A stretch of DNA of 64,000 nt, taken from assembly GCF_013402795.1 (NCBI RefSeq), contig NZ_CP058595.1, positions 3,846,335 through 3,910,334 on the forward strand, written 5' to 3'. A model generated the notes under the pieces. It saw nothing but the letters and a program-made list of their open reading frames with translations, did no database searches and was not told the origin of the DNA. Source of the DNA: Costertonia aggregata (lineage in GTDB: Bacteria > Bacteroidota > Bacteroidia > Flavobacteriales > Flavobacteriaceae). This document shows, piece after piece, positions 45,607 through 55,025 of the stretch. The translations under genes were made by a program, and so were the position numbers. The stretch's first letter is position 1. The number at the start of each line of letters is the position of its first letter.

Positions 45607-46695
45607 CTATGTGGTTAGTAATGCCAAAGTGTTTGATCTGTTTATCTTTCCATTTTTGGCTTTTGAGAACTTTGGAAGAACAAAAACATCTTTGGGTATT
45701 TGATGTTTTGAAAGCCCATTGGTTTTATTCAATATTTTTTTCACATGTTCTACGCTGATATTCCCTTCTACAACCAAAACCAAACTCTCACCGAGCATAT
45801 CATCTGGTAATCCTGCAACAAAAAATGTATTTGATATTGTTTGTGAAAGAATGGATTCAATTTGTTCAGGAATTAGTTTTATGCCACCGGAGTTGATAAT
45901 ATTATCATACCTACCCAACCATCTGAACTTGGTAGTGGAAATTAAATCTACAATATCATTGGTGATAATCGGTATATTCGAAATTTTTGGGGCATCTATA
46001 ATTAAACAACCTCTTTCATCTATTTCAAAATATACATTCGGTAAAGCTGTAAAAACGTCATCAACGTTATCTGTTCCAATCGACAATGTTTTATTTATCT
46101 GTTTTACTGCAATATGGGTGATGGTTTCAGTCATGCCGTATGTTTCAAAAATATGGGCATCCATCTTTTTGACTTTTGCTTTCAGCGCACCTGAAAGCGG
46201 TGCTCCCCCTATGATCAACGTATCAATTATATCAATGTTTTCAATACTGTTTTGAAGTTGTAACGGTACCATTGCCCCGAAATCATACCGTTTTTCCACT
46301 TGTTGTAATGGGGAAGAAGAAGGTGTCACAACATCTATATGCAAACCAAGTACCAAAGCACGAACCAACATCATTTTGCCCGCAATAAAACCTGTGGGTA
46401 AACAGTGTAGCGCTTTATCCCCCGAGCTTAAACCAAAAAAACTACCTGTGGCCAGAGCTGAATTCACCATATGCTCTTTTTTAAGTGAAATGGGTTTTGG
46501 TATTCCCGTGGAACCAGAGGTATGAACGGTAACGAAATCCGAATCATCTAACCAGTCCAATAAAAAAACACCTATAACCTTTTCAAATGGCCTACCTTCC
46601 TTTATGAAGCTATAGGCTACTTCTTTTAAATCAGTAAAAGTATAGTGAACGTTATTTAGGCGAAAATCAGGATGAACGTTATGAAATGGTCTCAA
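45607..46695 (-). CDS. menE: O-succinylbenzoate-CoA ligase (MenE), short form
   Basis: This is an ANL-superfamily enzyme with the AMP-binding motif TVHTSGSTGIPKPISLKK, GAPLSG, and YGMTETITHIA. The C-terminal lid (FRWLGRYDNIINSGGIKLIPEQIE and the late Lys in SKAKNGKINRS) is present. At 362 aa it is shorter than the 450-490 aa of the E. coli or Bacillus enzyme; the missing part is N-terminal. Flavobacterial MenE is short in my recollection. The start overlaps the end of the CPBP gene by 17 bp, so menC-CPBP-menE form an operon. Confidence 0.9.
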   Translation of the reverse strand: MRPFHNVHPDFRLNNVHYTFTDLKEVAYSFIKEGRPFEKVIGVFLLDWLDDSDFVTVHTSGSTGIPKPISLKKEHMVNSALATGSFFGLSSGDKALHCLPTGFIAGKMMLVRALVLGLHIDVVTPSSSPLQQVEKRYDFGAMVPLQLQNSIENIDIIDTLIIGGAPLSGALKAKVKKMDAHIFETYGMTETITHIAVKQINKTLSIGTDNVDDVFTALPNVYFEIDERGCLIIDAPKISNIPIITNDIVDLISTTKFRWLGRYDNIINSGGIKLIPEQIESILSQTISNTFFVAGLPDDMLGESLVLVVEGNISVEHVKKILNKTNGLSKHQIPKDVFVLPKFSKAKNGKINRSNTLALLTT

Positions 46696-47617
46696 CTTTT
46701 GCTTCTTTTATCAAAAATTCTTCTTTACTTAAAACCCTGCCAGTTAGTTTTTCTTTCCAATTGGTCCAACTATATTTTTTGGAAAATATAAATAATAAAA
46801 TGGGGTAAATCACCAGAACAGGGACTAAAACATCCCACCCCAAAACGGGGTCGGAGATATCCCGGTAGATGGAATCGGTCTGGAAAGCGGTCCAATCGGC
46901 CGTAAGCAATAAAGCTCCAATTAAATTGTTGGCCGCATGAAAACCAAGGGCAAGCTCCAATCCTTCATCCATCAACGTCAAAATTCCAAGGAAAAAACCC
47001 GTACCTATGTAATATATCATAATTCCGAATCCCAACTTAGTTACCTCGGGATTGCCTAAATGCATAATACCAAAGAGAATGGAAGTAATCACTAGTGGAG
47101 CCAACCTATTTTTGAAAGCTATGCCCAACCCCTGCATCATATGCCCGCGAAACAAGTATTCCTCAAAACTGGTTTGTAACGGAATCAAAAGAACGCCAAT
47201 AATGGCCAAAATAAGGAAGGCCTTTAAGTTAAAGTTCAATACATAATCATCGGGCGACAAATAAATATCCAATAGTGTTAAGAAAACCGTTATTCCCCCC
47301 CATAGTGAAAATGCAAAAAATATTCGTTTCCAATCCACTTTTTTTCTTGAAGTGGTCAAAGATTTGATGGATTGTTGGTGCACTAAAAATGTCCATCCCA
47401 AAACAAGAAATAAACCAAAAACCAAAGGTGCCAGCAATAAGATAAGAACCAAATTTGACCCTAACTTTTCAATCATGCCTTGCATCAAATCTTCAGTACT
47501 TACCGGCGAATTTAAGGTCATGACATAATTAAGTGCCATAAAAGCCATAAAGCCGACCGGAATTATCAAATATTTCCAAAGTCCTATATTCCCTTTATAT
47601 CCCTGTTCTATATACAT
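46679..47617 (-). CDS. CPBP family intramembrane metalloprotease
   Basis: The 312-aa membrane protein has about eight hydrophobic segments. The ABI/CPBP motifs are EEYLFRG (EExxxR), FGIMHLGNPE, and HAANNLIGA (HxxxN type). In the operon it overlaps menC by 10 bp and menE by 17 bp, so it is translated with the menaquinone enzymes. Whether it acts on them or is a passenger is unknown. Confidence 0.88.
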   Translation of the reverse strand: MYIEQGYKGNIGLWKYLIIPVGFMAFMALNYVMTLNSPVSTEDLMQGMIEKLGSNLVLILLLAPLVFGLFLVLGWTFLVHQQSIKSLTTSRKKVDWKRIFFAFSLWGGITVFLTLLDIYLSPDDYVLNFNLKAFLILAIIGVLLIPLQTSFEEYLFRGHMMQGLGIAFKNRLAPLVITSILFGIMHLGNPEVTKLGFGIMIYYIGTGFFLGILTLMDEGLELALGFHAANNLIGALLLTADWTAFQTDSIYRDISDPVLGWDVLVPVLVIYPILLFIFSKKYSWTNWKEKLTGRVLSKEEFLIKEAKVETIS

Positions 47618-48663
47618 AAATCTTCAATTAAGTTAGGTTTCCAGTTTTTGTTTTGGTCGTAGAAAATTGATCCGTTATCGACCGTTAACGGACTTTCAAA
47701 ATTATTGGTATACAAACTTCCGGTGCCCAAGCCTTGGGGTAGTTTTATATTTTTCGTGAACGCCCATTGTGCAATGGCGTTAAGGCCAATATTGCTTTCC
47801 AGCGCACTGGTAACCCACCATCCGATCTTAAACTTTTCCGCCAAGGCAATCCATTCTTGACTGCCCGTGAAACCACCTACTAAACTTGGTTTAAGAATAA
47901 TATATTGTGGTTGAATGGTTTGTAGCAATTTCTCCTTTTCCGTTACATCAAAAACACCTATTAATTCTTCGTCCAAAGCTATGGGCAGGGGTGTTTTTTC
48001 ACATAAAGACCGCATTTTCCATATATTCCCCTTTGGGATAGGTTGCTCAATGGAATGAATGTCATAGTCTGCTAAAAGTTCTAGTTTGCCCAGGGCACGA
48101 TCCAGAGAAAATGCCCCATTGGCATCTACCCTTAATTGAAGTTGTTTCTTGGAATATTTTTTTCGCAAAGATGCCAAAATAGAAAGTTCGCTATAAAAAT
48201 CAATTGCCCCGATCTTCATTTTGATACATTTAAAACCTTCTTCGAGTTTTTGTTGTATCTGATGGTGCATAAAGCCAGGTTCGCCCATCCATATCAACCC
48301 GTTTATGGCTATCGGAGTTTCATTTTGGGTAAATTTGGACGAAAACAGCTCAAAAGGGTCTTTGGACGCCAAAGAAAGAAACGCTTGCTCGACCCCGAAC
48401 TGTATACTGGGAAAAAACATCAAGGCTTTCCACAGGGCATCTTTGCCCAAGTGAATGTTGTTACATACCCACCTTAGTTTTTCCTCATATTCCGGTACAT
48501 CATCAATGCTGAGGCCTTTTAACAGCCCACACTCCCCTATCCCCGTTTTGCCATCATTTTTTAGAATGATGAACCACGTCTCTTTTTGGGTCAATACCCC
48601 TCGGGACGTGCCACTTGGGCGCTTAAACTGTAAAATATGTTTTTTGTAGCCGGCCTGTATCAT
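47608..48663 (-). CDS. menC: o-Succinylbenzoate synthase (MenC)
   Basis: The frame extends to 48771, but the ATG at 48663 (MIQAGYKKHILQFKRPSGTS) gives the normal N-terminus; product 351 aa. Enolase-superfamily catalytic motifs: Lys in FKCIKMKIG, RVDANGAFS and SIEQPIPKG for metal ligands, LDEELIG, and Lys in ILKPSLVGGF. It dehydrates SHCHC to o-succinylbenzoate. The upstream SDR gene is divergent (45-bp gap). Confidence 0.93.
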   Translation of the reverse strand: MIQAGYKKHILQFKRPSGTSRGVLTQKETWFIILKNDGKTGIGECGLLKGLSIDDVPEYEEKLRWVCNNIHLGKDALWKALMFFPSIQFGVEQAFLSLASKDPFELFSSKFTQNETPIAINGLIWMGEPGFMHHQIQQKLEEGFKCIKMKIGAIDFYSELSILASLRKKYSKKQLQLRVDANGAFSLDRALGKLELLADYDIHSIEQPIPKGNIWKMRSLCEKTPLPIALDEELIGVFDVTEKEKLLQTIQPQYIILKPSLVGGFTGSQEWIALAEKFKIGWWVTSALESNIGLNAIAQWAFTKNIKLPQGLGTGSLYTNNFESPLTVDNGSIFYDQNKNWKPNLIEDLCI

Positions 48664-48707
48664 TATGATTTCAAATTTAACTATATTTTGAGAGAGATAA
48701 TTCATGA

Positions 48708-49502
48708 ATGGACAAGATAAACGGTAAAGTAGTTTGGATAACAGGAGCATCCTCCGGTATTGGTGAAGCATTGGCTTACCACCTGAGTAAAAAACAATGT
48801 AAACTGATTATTTCATCAAGAAAAATAGATGACCTCAAAAAGGTTAAGGATAACTGTGAAAATAATGATATCGTTCAAGTTCTTCAGATTGACTTGGCCA
48901 ATCTGGATGAGATACGTACCTATGTCACAAGAGCCATGTCATTTTATGGTCATATTGATATTCTCATCAACAACGCAGGAATAAGTCAACGCTCTTTGAT
49001 CGCCGAAACTCAAATAGAAGTGTATAAAAAACTCATTGATATCAACTATCTCGGCACCATAGCACTTACAAAAGACCTACTGCCCCATTTTGTGAAAAGA
49101 AAATCAGGCAAATTCGTAACCGTGACCAGTTTAATGGGCAAGTTTGGTTCGCCTTATCGTTCGGGATATTGTGGTGCAAAACATGCACTGCACGGTTTTT
49201 TTGACGTGCTACGAATGGAACATGAAAAAGACAGTATACAAGTGACGTTGATATGTCCAGGCTTTATTCGGACCAATGTGGCGAAAAATGCCCTAACGGG
49301 TGATGGTTCCCCACAGTTGAAAGAGGATAAAGCCACAGAAAACGGTCTCACAGCAGAAACTTTGGTCAAAAAAATGGTCAAAGCCATTGAAAGGAAAAAG
49401 TTTGAAGCCTACATAGGAAAGAAAGAAATCATAGGTGTTTACCTAAAGCGTTTCTTCCCAAAAATACTGCATAATGTAGTTTTAAAGAGTAGCGTTAGAT
49501 AG
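48708..49502 (+). CDS. Short-chain dehydrogenase/reductase (DHRS7-like)
   Basis: This 264-aa protein has a Rossmann fold with TGASSGIGEALA (15-26), NNAG, the catalytic Ser (VTSLMGKFGS), and YCGAKHA (Tyr-x3-Lys). The relation to the DHRS7/11 subgroup suggests a lipid or steroid-like ketone substrate, but this is uncertain. Could supply a ketoreductase step for a lipid, including a 3-keto sphingoid/capnine, but only by speculation, as it is 28 kb from the capnine-like pair. It overlaps the convergent UPF0173 gene by 8 bp. Confidence 0.88.
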   Translation: MDKINGKVVWITGASSGIGEALAYHLSKKQCKLIISSRKIDDLKKVKDNCENNDIVQVLQIDLANLDEIRTYVTRAMSFYGHIDILINNAGISQRSLIAETQIEVYKKLIDINYLGTIALTKDLLPHFVKRKSGKFVTVTSLMGKFGSPYRSGYCGAKHALHGFFDVLRMEHEKDSIQVTLICPGFIRTNVAKNALTGDGSPQLKEDKATENGLTAETLVKKMVKAIERKKFEAYIGKKEIIGVYLKRFFPKILHNVVLKSSVR

Positions 49503-50175
49503 TCATTGACTCCCCAATCCCAAGTAGGTTAAGGTCTTTCCCTGCTTTGGAAAATTTTTCAATGGCTTCTTTATGGTTTATTTCAATATACCCGAAAGTA
49601 TCATAATGATAACCCAATACCGTATTACATTCTACAAAATCGGAAGCGATTATGGCGTCATCAACGCCCATTGTAAAATTATCGCCAATGGGCAAAATAG
49701 CTATATCCAATTTAGCGGATAATGGGATTAATTTCATGTCCATCGTCAGTGCCGTATCGCCAGCGATATAAACATTTTTATGTTCTGTAGATATTACAAA
49801 TCCGCCTGGTTGACCACCATAGGAGCCATCGGGAAAAGATGACGTATGTATGGCATTTGTGTAAAGTACCGTTCCAAAATCAAATTTCCAGCGTCCGCCA
49901 TGGTTCATTGGGTGGGTTTGTAAACCCTTGTTTCCAAAATGGGTTGCTATCTCATAATTTGCGATAACGGTCGCTCCTGTTTTTTCAGCGATTGATTCAA
50001 CATCCAATATATGGTCTTGATGTGCGTGGGTCACTAAAATATAATCGGGATGCAGTGCATTTACATCAATTATACCGGCAGCTTTTTCATTACCAGTAAT
50101 AAAAGGATCCACTAAAAGTGTTTGGCCATCAAATTCGAGAAGTATGGAAGCATGACCAAGAAATGTAATTTTCAT
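49495..50175 (-). CDS. UPF0173 family metal-dependent hydrolase (MBL fold)
   Basis: This 226-aa protein has the metal motif HAHQDH at 50-55, GDTAL and GYHYDTFG in the second half, all as in UPF0173 (YtkL). The substrate is unknown. It is cytosolic, convergent with the SDR and downstream of the TPR-histidine kinase on the same strand (27-bp gap). Confidence 0.92.
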   Translation of the reverse strand: MKITFLGHASILLEFDGQTLLVDPFITGNEKAAGIIDVNALHPDYILVTHAHQDHILDVESIAEKTGATVIANYEIATHFGNKGLQTHPMNHGGRWKFDFGTVLYTNAIHTSSFPDGSYGGQPGGFVISTEHKNVYIAGDTALTMDMKLIPLSAKLDIAILPIGDNFTMGVDDAIIASDFVECNTVLGYHYDTFGYIEINHKEAIEKFSKAGKDLNLLGIGESMTI

Positions 50176-50202
50176 TTTTGAAGGATTTATATACCTTCAA
50201 AT

Positions 50203-52185
50203 TTATTTAAAATTAAACCAAAACCGAACTCCGTTGGCGGTTTTATCAATATTTAAAACAGATTGCAATTGATTTACCAAGCGGTTCATAAGGCGAATGC
50301 CCATTGAGGATTGGGTACGCTCATCGGTATCTTCGGGAAGTCCTATGCCATTATCGGTGTATTCAAAAAAGCCCTGTTCTGCATTTTTTCTTAGATGGAT
50401 GTAGATTTTACCGTTATCATCCTTATCATCGGGAAATGCATATTTAAACGAATTGGAAACCAGCTCGTTGAGGATTAAACCAAAAGGGATGGCCCTGTCG
50501 ATATCCAGTTCAACGCCTTCGGCATCAATAGTGATATTGATGTTATGCCCCCCCTTTTTGAATACCGACTGCACACTATTGACCAAACTTTCGATATACC
50601 CTTGCATTTCGATAACCGAAAGGTCATCGTTTTGATATAATTTTTGATGTATCAAGGCCATGGCCTTTACACGGCTCTTGCCTTCCTCCAAAGCTTCAAT
50701 GGCCGCTTTGCTTCTGGTATTCTTGGTCTGTAAGCTCAATAAGCTTGAAACCATCTGCAAATTGTTTTTTACCCTATGGTGAATCTCTTTCAACAGGGAA
50801 TCTTTTTCTACCAAAGAGTTTTCGATAAAATGCTTTTGTTCGGCGATCAAACGTTGGCTTTTTATACTTTTTAAATAGGCATATACCAGACCCGCAAAAC
50901 CCAAAAGCGTAAAAATCAATGAAATGAACACTAAGCTTATTTGCTCTTCTTTTTCAAGCATTGCACTCCTGGACTTTTCAAGATCCAACCTTTGTTCGGC
51001 GATCATTTGTTTTGAAATGGCAACCTCTTGCTCGGCAACTGCCTGTAACTGTTGTGTCTTTATCTTTACTTCACTACTGTTGATAGAGTCTTGGATTTTT
51101 GAATTTTGTTTTAAGTAAGTATTTGCGGTTCTATAGTTGCCGGTCTTGTCATGATAAACGGAAAATAATCTGTTACGCTTAAAAATATGCGCTATATCTA
51201 CCAAATTAAGTTCGGTATCCAAATACTCTTTTGCCTTTTTTAAATCCCCTTTTTGCAAATAACAATCTGCCAATGCCAAAGTATTCTCAATAATATCATC
51301 GGAATATTTTCCCGTATTGTATTCTGAAATGGTTTCAATGCTGCTTTCAAGGTTTGGGATGGCCAGGTCGAATTCCTTTAATTTTACCTGACATTTTCCT
51401 ATGTTACCATCAATAACACCATTTAGAATGTTGGCCTGTAAGATTTCCGCTTCCGTTTTTACGTTTGTGATATCATTTAAGAAAACCACAATGTAGCCCT
51501 TCGCCTCTTTAAACTTGGTTAACGCAGTAGTGTAGGAATTATCCAATAGCAGATATTTCCCCACATTATTTTGATATTCCGCAGTAGCATAAAAGCCATG
51601 TTCCTCACTGTTTTTACTTTCCTCTAAAATATAGTCGTTCATCGCCTTGCGATGCATTCCCAAATCGGAATAGATATCGTAGAAAACTACCTTATCGATC
51701 AACCCAAGTCTGCGTTTTTCCTCACGTATGGCCACTTGCTTATCCGATAGTCTTAGTTTGGAATAGGTTTTATCCATTATATCCAATAAAAAACCCATTT
51801 TGGACTTATCAAAATCTTCTATTTTTTTGTACAATTCCTCAGCCAAGGATATACTTTTATAATAATTTCCAAGGTCGTATTCAATTTGGGATTGAATCAG
51901 TTTATAGTTTCGTATCCCGGAAGAATCACTGGATTTGAGTGAATTGTTCAGATAAATATTTACTTCGTCCAACCAATCGTATGCCGAATTTTCATTATAC
52001 CTATTTTGGGCACAAAAAAAATAAGCGACCCTATTTTCAGATTTTTGAGTATCCTTAAATTCCTTTAAATAGTTTTTATCGTCTACAATGGTATCCAAAT
52101 CAAGTGTGTCCTGCGCCACTACATGGACAGTACTCAAAAGGGTCGTAAAAACAATGGTTATAAATAAATTAAAGAAACTTTTCAT
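50203..52185 (-). CDS. TPR-containing sensor histidine kinase (HisKA_2/HWE-like)
   Basis: The 660-aa protein has a signal peptide or first helix (1-24, ending VVA), a periplasmic TPR region (about 60-370), a coiled coil, one membrane helix (about 415-440, LVFISLIFTLLGFAGLVYAY), a HisKA_2 domain with EIHHRVKNNLQ (phospho-His 469 or 470) and an ATPase domain with NELVSNSFKYAF (N box) and DNGIGLPED (G1 box). The nearest response regulator is the LytTR protein at 52554. A -7 element is present at 52235-52242. Confidence 0.93.
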   Translation of the reverse strand: MKSFFNLFITIVFTTLLSTVHVVAQDTLDLDTIVDDKNYLKEFKDTQKSENRVAYFFCAQNRYNENSAYDWLDEVNIYLNNSLKSSDSSGIRNYKLIQSQIEYDLGNYYKSISLAEELYKKIEDFDKSKMGFLLDIMDKTYSKLRLSDKQVAIREEKRRLGLIDKVVFYDIYSDLGMHRKAMNDYILEESKNSEEHGFYATAEYQNNVGKYLLLDNSYTTALTKFKEAKGYIVVFLNDITNVKTEAEILQANILNGVIDGNIGKCQVKLKEFDLAIPNLESSIETISEYNTGKYSDDIIENTLALADCYLQKGDLKKAKEYLDTELNLVDIAHIFKRNRLFSVYHDKTGNYRTANTYLKQNSKIQDSINSSEVKIKTQQLQAVAEQEVAISKQMIAEQRLDLEKSRSAMLEKEEQISLVFISLIFTLLGFAGLVYAYLKSIKSQRLIAEQKHFIENSLVEKDSLLKEIHHRVKNNLQMVSSLLSLQTKNTRSKAAIEALEEGKSRVKAMALIHQKLYQNDDLSVIEMQGYIESLVNSVQSVFKKGGHNINITIDAEGVELDIDRAIPFGLILNELVSNSFKYAFPDDKDDNGKIYIHLRKNAEQGFFEYTDNGIGLPEDTDERTQSSMGIRLMNRLVNQLQSVLNIDKTANGVRFWFNFK

Positions 52186-52234
52186 AGTTTTTGAAAAAAC
52201 CTATTGTAGTTTGATGTCTAGATATAGTTGAACC

Positions 52235-52242
52235 CAAACATA
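52235..52242 (-). promoter_or_regulatory. -7 element of the histidine kinase gene
   Basis: TATGTTTG on the minus strand fits TAnnTTTG and lies about 50 bp before the ATG at 52185. A clear TTG box was not found. Confidence 0.45.
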
Positions 52243-52289
52243 GGATTATAAAACGGTTTTATTAAATTTTTGTTGCCAATATGATCAAA

Positions 52290-52322
52290 ACAAAAAAGAC
52301 CATGCAATATAGCATAGCCTTT
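52290..52322 (-). terminator. Second hairpin downstream of the response regulator
   Basis: On the minus strand AAAAGGCTATGC and GCATGGTCTTTT pair over 12 positions with two G-T wobbles, followed by a T-rich stretch. It is weaker than the hairpin at 52499-52529. Confidence 0.5.
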
Positions 52323-52498
52323 TGAATAGTTTATGAAAATGGTAAGATTTGGGTCTCTTAACTTGAGTTCAAATTTAGGGCGAAGTATTGTTACTATTTA
52401 ATTATTGTTGTGTATGTGATAAATACTGTTGTGAAATGAAGTACATGCTTTTCATTTTACACTTTATCGATTTTTTGAACACTTAATAGATTGCATAA

Positions 52499-52529
52499 AA
52501 AAGCCCATACGGTAAAGTATAGGCTATAT
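52499..52529 (-). terminator. Terminator of the response regulator gene
   Basis: On the minus strand AGCCTATAC and GTATGGGCT form a stem with one wobble/mismatch, followed by six T. It lies 24 bp after the stop of the LytTR gene. Confidence 0.65.
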
Positions 52530-52553
52530 ATATTTTCAGAGAATGTGTTATCG

Positions 52554-53309
52554 CTATGAGTTCATGGCAGAAATAATAAATTCCTTGAAATCTTTTGATA
52601 TGGGTATAAGATTATTATTGATCATAATATCCTTTGAATTGATCGCATCAATATGATCAACATTGACTATGTAGGATTTGTGCGCCCTGTAAAACTTGTT
52701 TTTGGGTAACTTCTCCAAATAATCCTTTAAAGGGGAACGCACTAAGAATTTCTTATCAACGGTATTTACTTCCAAGTATACGTTATCGGCTTTTATGAAC
52801 TGAATGTCACCAAATTGGATTCTGTAATACAAGTGCTGTTTTTTAACGAATATCGAATCTTTTAAAACGGAATTGGAAACAACGGTATCTTCACTGGCAC
52901 CGGGTGCATCACTAGGCGAACCTTTTTCCGAATAATCAAAATTAGAAAGGGCAATCTCTATGGACGTATACAGGTCTTGCTGTTCGAACGGTTTAACCAA
53001 ATATCCATTCGGTTTTACCGTTTTAGCATTTTCTACGGTGGCCCTATCGGAGTTCGACGTAACGAATATGAAAGGAATGTTATACTTTTCACGAATATGT
53101 TTTCCCAAATCAATTCCTGTTTTGTCCGATGCCAAAATAATATCGATGAGAACCAGGTCTACTTCCTTGGTTTTTAAGACTTCTTCGGCCTGTTCATATA
53201 CGATTACATTGTCTACTATTTCATAGCCGATTTCCTCCAACATAGATTGCATATCGTCAGCTATAATAACATTATCTTCTACAATAAGAATCCTAATGGG
53301 TTGTTCCAA
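52554..53309 (-). CDS. LytTR-type response regulator
   Basis: The 251-aa protein has a receiver domain (about 5-120; acidic pocket Glu-Asp 11-12, phospho-Asp 56 in DLVLIDIILA, Thr in FVTSN, and Lys in VKPF) and a LytTR DNA-binding domain (about 150-250, with FYRAHKSYIVNVDHIDAI). LytTR regulators often pair with TPR or LytS-like kinases in Bacteroidetes, which fits the kinase downstream. menA ends 33 bp upstream on the same strand. Confidence 0.93.
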   Translation of the reverse strand: MEQPIRILIVEDNVIIADDMQSMLEEIGYEIVDNVIVYEQAEEVLKTKEVDLVLIDIILASDKTGIDLGKHIREKYNIPFIFVTSNSDRATVENAKTVKPNGYLVKPFEQQDLYTSIEIALSNFDYSEKGSPSDAPGASEDTVVSNSVLKDSIFVKKQHLYYRIQFGDIQFIKADNVYLEVNTVDKKFLVRSPLKDYLEKLPKNKFYRAHKSYIVNVDHIDAINSKDIMINNNLIPISKDFKEFIISAMNS

Positions 53310-53342
53310 GGCAGTAGTTTTTTAGGTGGTTTATCATCAAAA

Positions 53343-54251
53343 TTACAAAAAATAATTATAACATAAATAAAACAATAGAGCAAGAAGAAAAGTACTGAGT
53401 GCCAACTTTTTCAATTCTACATCCAAAGACCTAGGCTCCTCTGTTTTGTAAACTTTGATCAAATGTATAAACATGGGTATAAATGCCAATAAATGTACAT
53501 AGCCTACTAATGACCCTTTGTTCAAAAGCGTGAAACATAGCATACATATGAAGGCTACCAATATTAACACATAGTGATATACCTTTCCATTTTCAAAACC
53601 CATAAAAACCACTAGCGTATTTTTATTCGATTTTTTATCGGAAATATGGTCTCGAAGGTTGTTGAGGTTAAGTACAGCAGTACTTAATGTACCTATTGCG
53701 ATAGCTGGAAGAAAGGACAAAAGAGTAACATTTTTAGTGAACAAAAACATAGATCCGACCACACCCAACAGACCAAAAAACAAAAAAACAAAAACATCAC
53801 CTAGACCTTTGTAGCCATAGGCAGAATTGCCAACAGTATATCTAATAGCAGCCCAAACACTAGCCAAACCCAAAATCAAAAAGACTAGGGTATTGTCCAA
53901 ATTTTCGGTACCGAATGAAAAATAAACAACGAACAGCACCAACACAAGGTTTATCATTATTGAAACAATAATGCCCTTTTTCAACTCTTTTCTAGATAAC
54001 AGTCCACTTTGGTAGGCCCTCTTTGGGCCTATACGTTCATCATTGTCGGTTCCCTTTACACCATCACCGTAGTCATTCGCAAAATTTGAAGTAACCTGAA
54101 ACCCTATTGTAGTTAACAGTGCAAGAATAAAAATAACGGTATTGGAGTATCCGTAGAAGTTTGCCAATGCCGTACCGACCAAGATACCTGATATGGACAA
54201 AGGCAACGTTCTCAACCGCGCCGCATTTACCCATGCTTTAAATTTAGACAC
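53343..54251 (-). CDS. menA: 1,4-Dihydroxy-2-naphthoate polyprenyltransferase (MenA)
   Basis: This 302-aa UbiA-family membrane enzyme joins a polyprenyl chain to DHNA. The first Asp-rich motif is NFANDYGDGVKGTDND (about 56-71); the second (NLRDHISDKKSNK) is in the expected place. The start is read as GTG at 54251, overlapping the TAG of the upstream gene as TAGTG. Eight to nine hydrophobic segments. menB, often next to menA in relatives, is not here. Confidence 0.94.
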   Translation of the reverse strand: MSKFKAWVNAARLRTLPLSISGILVGTALANFYGYSNTVIFILALLTTIGFQVTSNFANDYGDGVKGTDNDERIGPKRAYQSGLLSRKELKKGIIVSIMINLVLVLFVVYFSFGTENLDNTLVFLILGLASVWAAIRYTVGNSAYGYKGLGDVFVFLFFGLLGVVGSMFLFTKNVTLLSFLPAIAIGTLSTAVLNLNNLRDHISDKKSNKNTLVVFMGFENGKVYHYVLILVAFICMLCFTLLNKGSLVGYVHLLAFIPMFIHLIKVYKTEEPRSLDVELKKLALSTFLLALLFYLCYNYFL

Positions 54252-54850
54252 TAATAAGGGTCTTCAATTTGGATACGCTTCCCATCCTTATAAGATGCTA
54301 CAAACGCATCGTTAAAGCCCATGTCTACAAGTTGTTTTCTAAATAGTTGGGCTTCGGACAGTGTCTCAAAATTTCCCAAAGAATAAGAATAGAAAGGGTT
54401 GGTCTTGACAAACATGGTATTGGTCAATGCTTTTGAGGCCAAAGTTACGTTATTGTCAACAAAAGATTTTACCTGTACAGAATATACTTTTTCCTTTTCC
54501 AGAAATTTTTTGGCCAGATAAAACTCGTTGACCAAGCTGAGTTCATCGTTTTGCTGTTTCAAATTATCAATCCTGGACTTGATTACGTCCAAACTATCAA
54601 TAGAGACGAGAAGATTGTTTTGATTGTCAAAGCTGTTGGAACTGCTCAAACCAGCCGTAAACGATGTGATTGCCAGAGTGCTTATTAAAAATAAGCCTGT
54701 AATGCCGGCCAATACGTTTCGTTGCAGTTTACTTTTCTTTAGTTCTTTGTTCTTTATTTTTATCTGGTCTAGTAAACGTTCATTGATTATTTGGGCCTTG
54801 TCTATGTCCTTATGCAATTCCAGTAAATCGCTCTCTTCTATAAATGGCAT
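54251..54850 (-). CDS. Membrane protein with C-terminal SPOR-like region
   Basis: The 199-aa product has a coiled-coil N-terminus, one membrane helix (about 45-65, NVLAGITGLFLISTLAITS), a second coiled segment, and a C-terminal region (about 150-195) with SYSLGNFETLSEAQLFRKQL and GFNDAFVASYKDGK, the two-repeat pattern of SPOR domains that bind denuded peptidoglycan. Function unknown; a cell-envelope role is likely. It is translationally coupled with menA (TAGTG). Confidence 0.72.
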   Translation of the reverse strand: MPFIEESDLLELHKDIDKAQIINERLLDQIKIKNKELKKSKLQRNVLAGITGLFLISTLAITSFTAGLSSSNSFDNQNNLLVSIDSLDVIKSRIDNLKQQNDELSLVNEFYLAKKFLEKEKVYSVQVKSFVDNNVTLASKALTNTMFVKTNPFYSYSLGNFETLSEAQLFRKQLVDMGFNDAFVASYKDGKRIQIEDPY

Positions 54851-55025
54851 GTATTTTGGTTTTTGTGGGGGTCAAAAGTTTAAAGTAATCAAAAAAAATG
54901 ATGCAATCCAAAATTTTATAATACTTCACAAAAATAAAAGTTTTAATAAGTAAATTCCAATAAAACAGAAGTTATTTAGTAGTATAAATTTGATTTCCAC
55001 TTAATTAGGAGCAAAATACACATCG

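Larger units (their letters stand above)
52186..52553. other. Intergenic region between response regulator and histidine kinase
   Basis: No supportable gene. It holds two minus-strand terminator hairpins (52290-52322 and 52499-52529) and a -7 element, so kinase and regulator are likely separate transcripts despite being adjacent. Confidence 0.6.

Noticed and set aside
45719..46255. 178-codon plus-strand ORF opposite menE
   Set aside because: Antisense shadow of an assigned enzyme.
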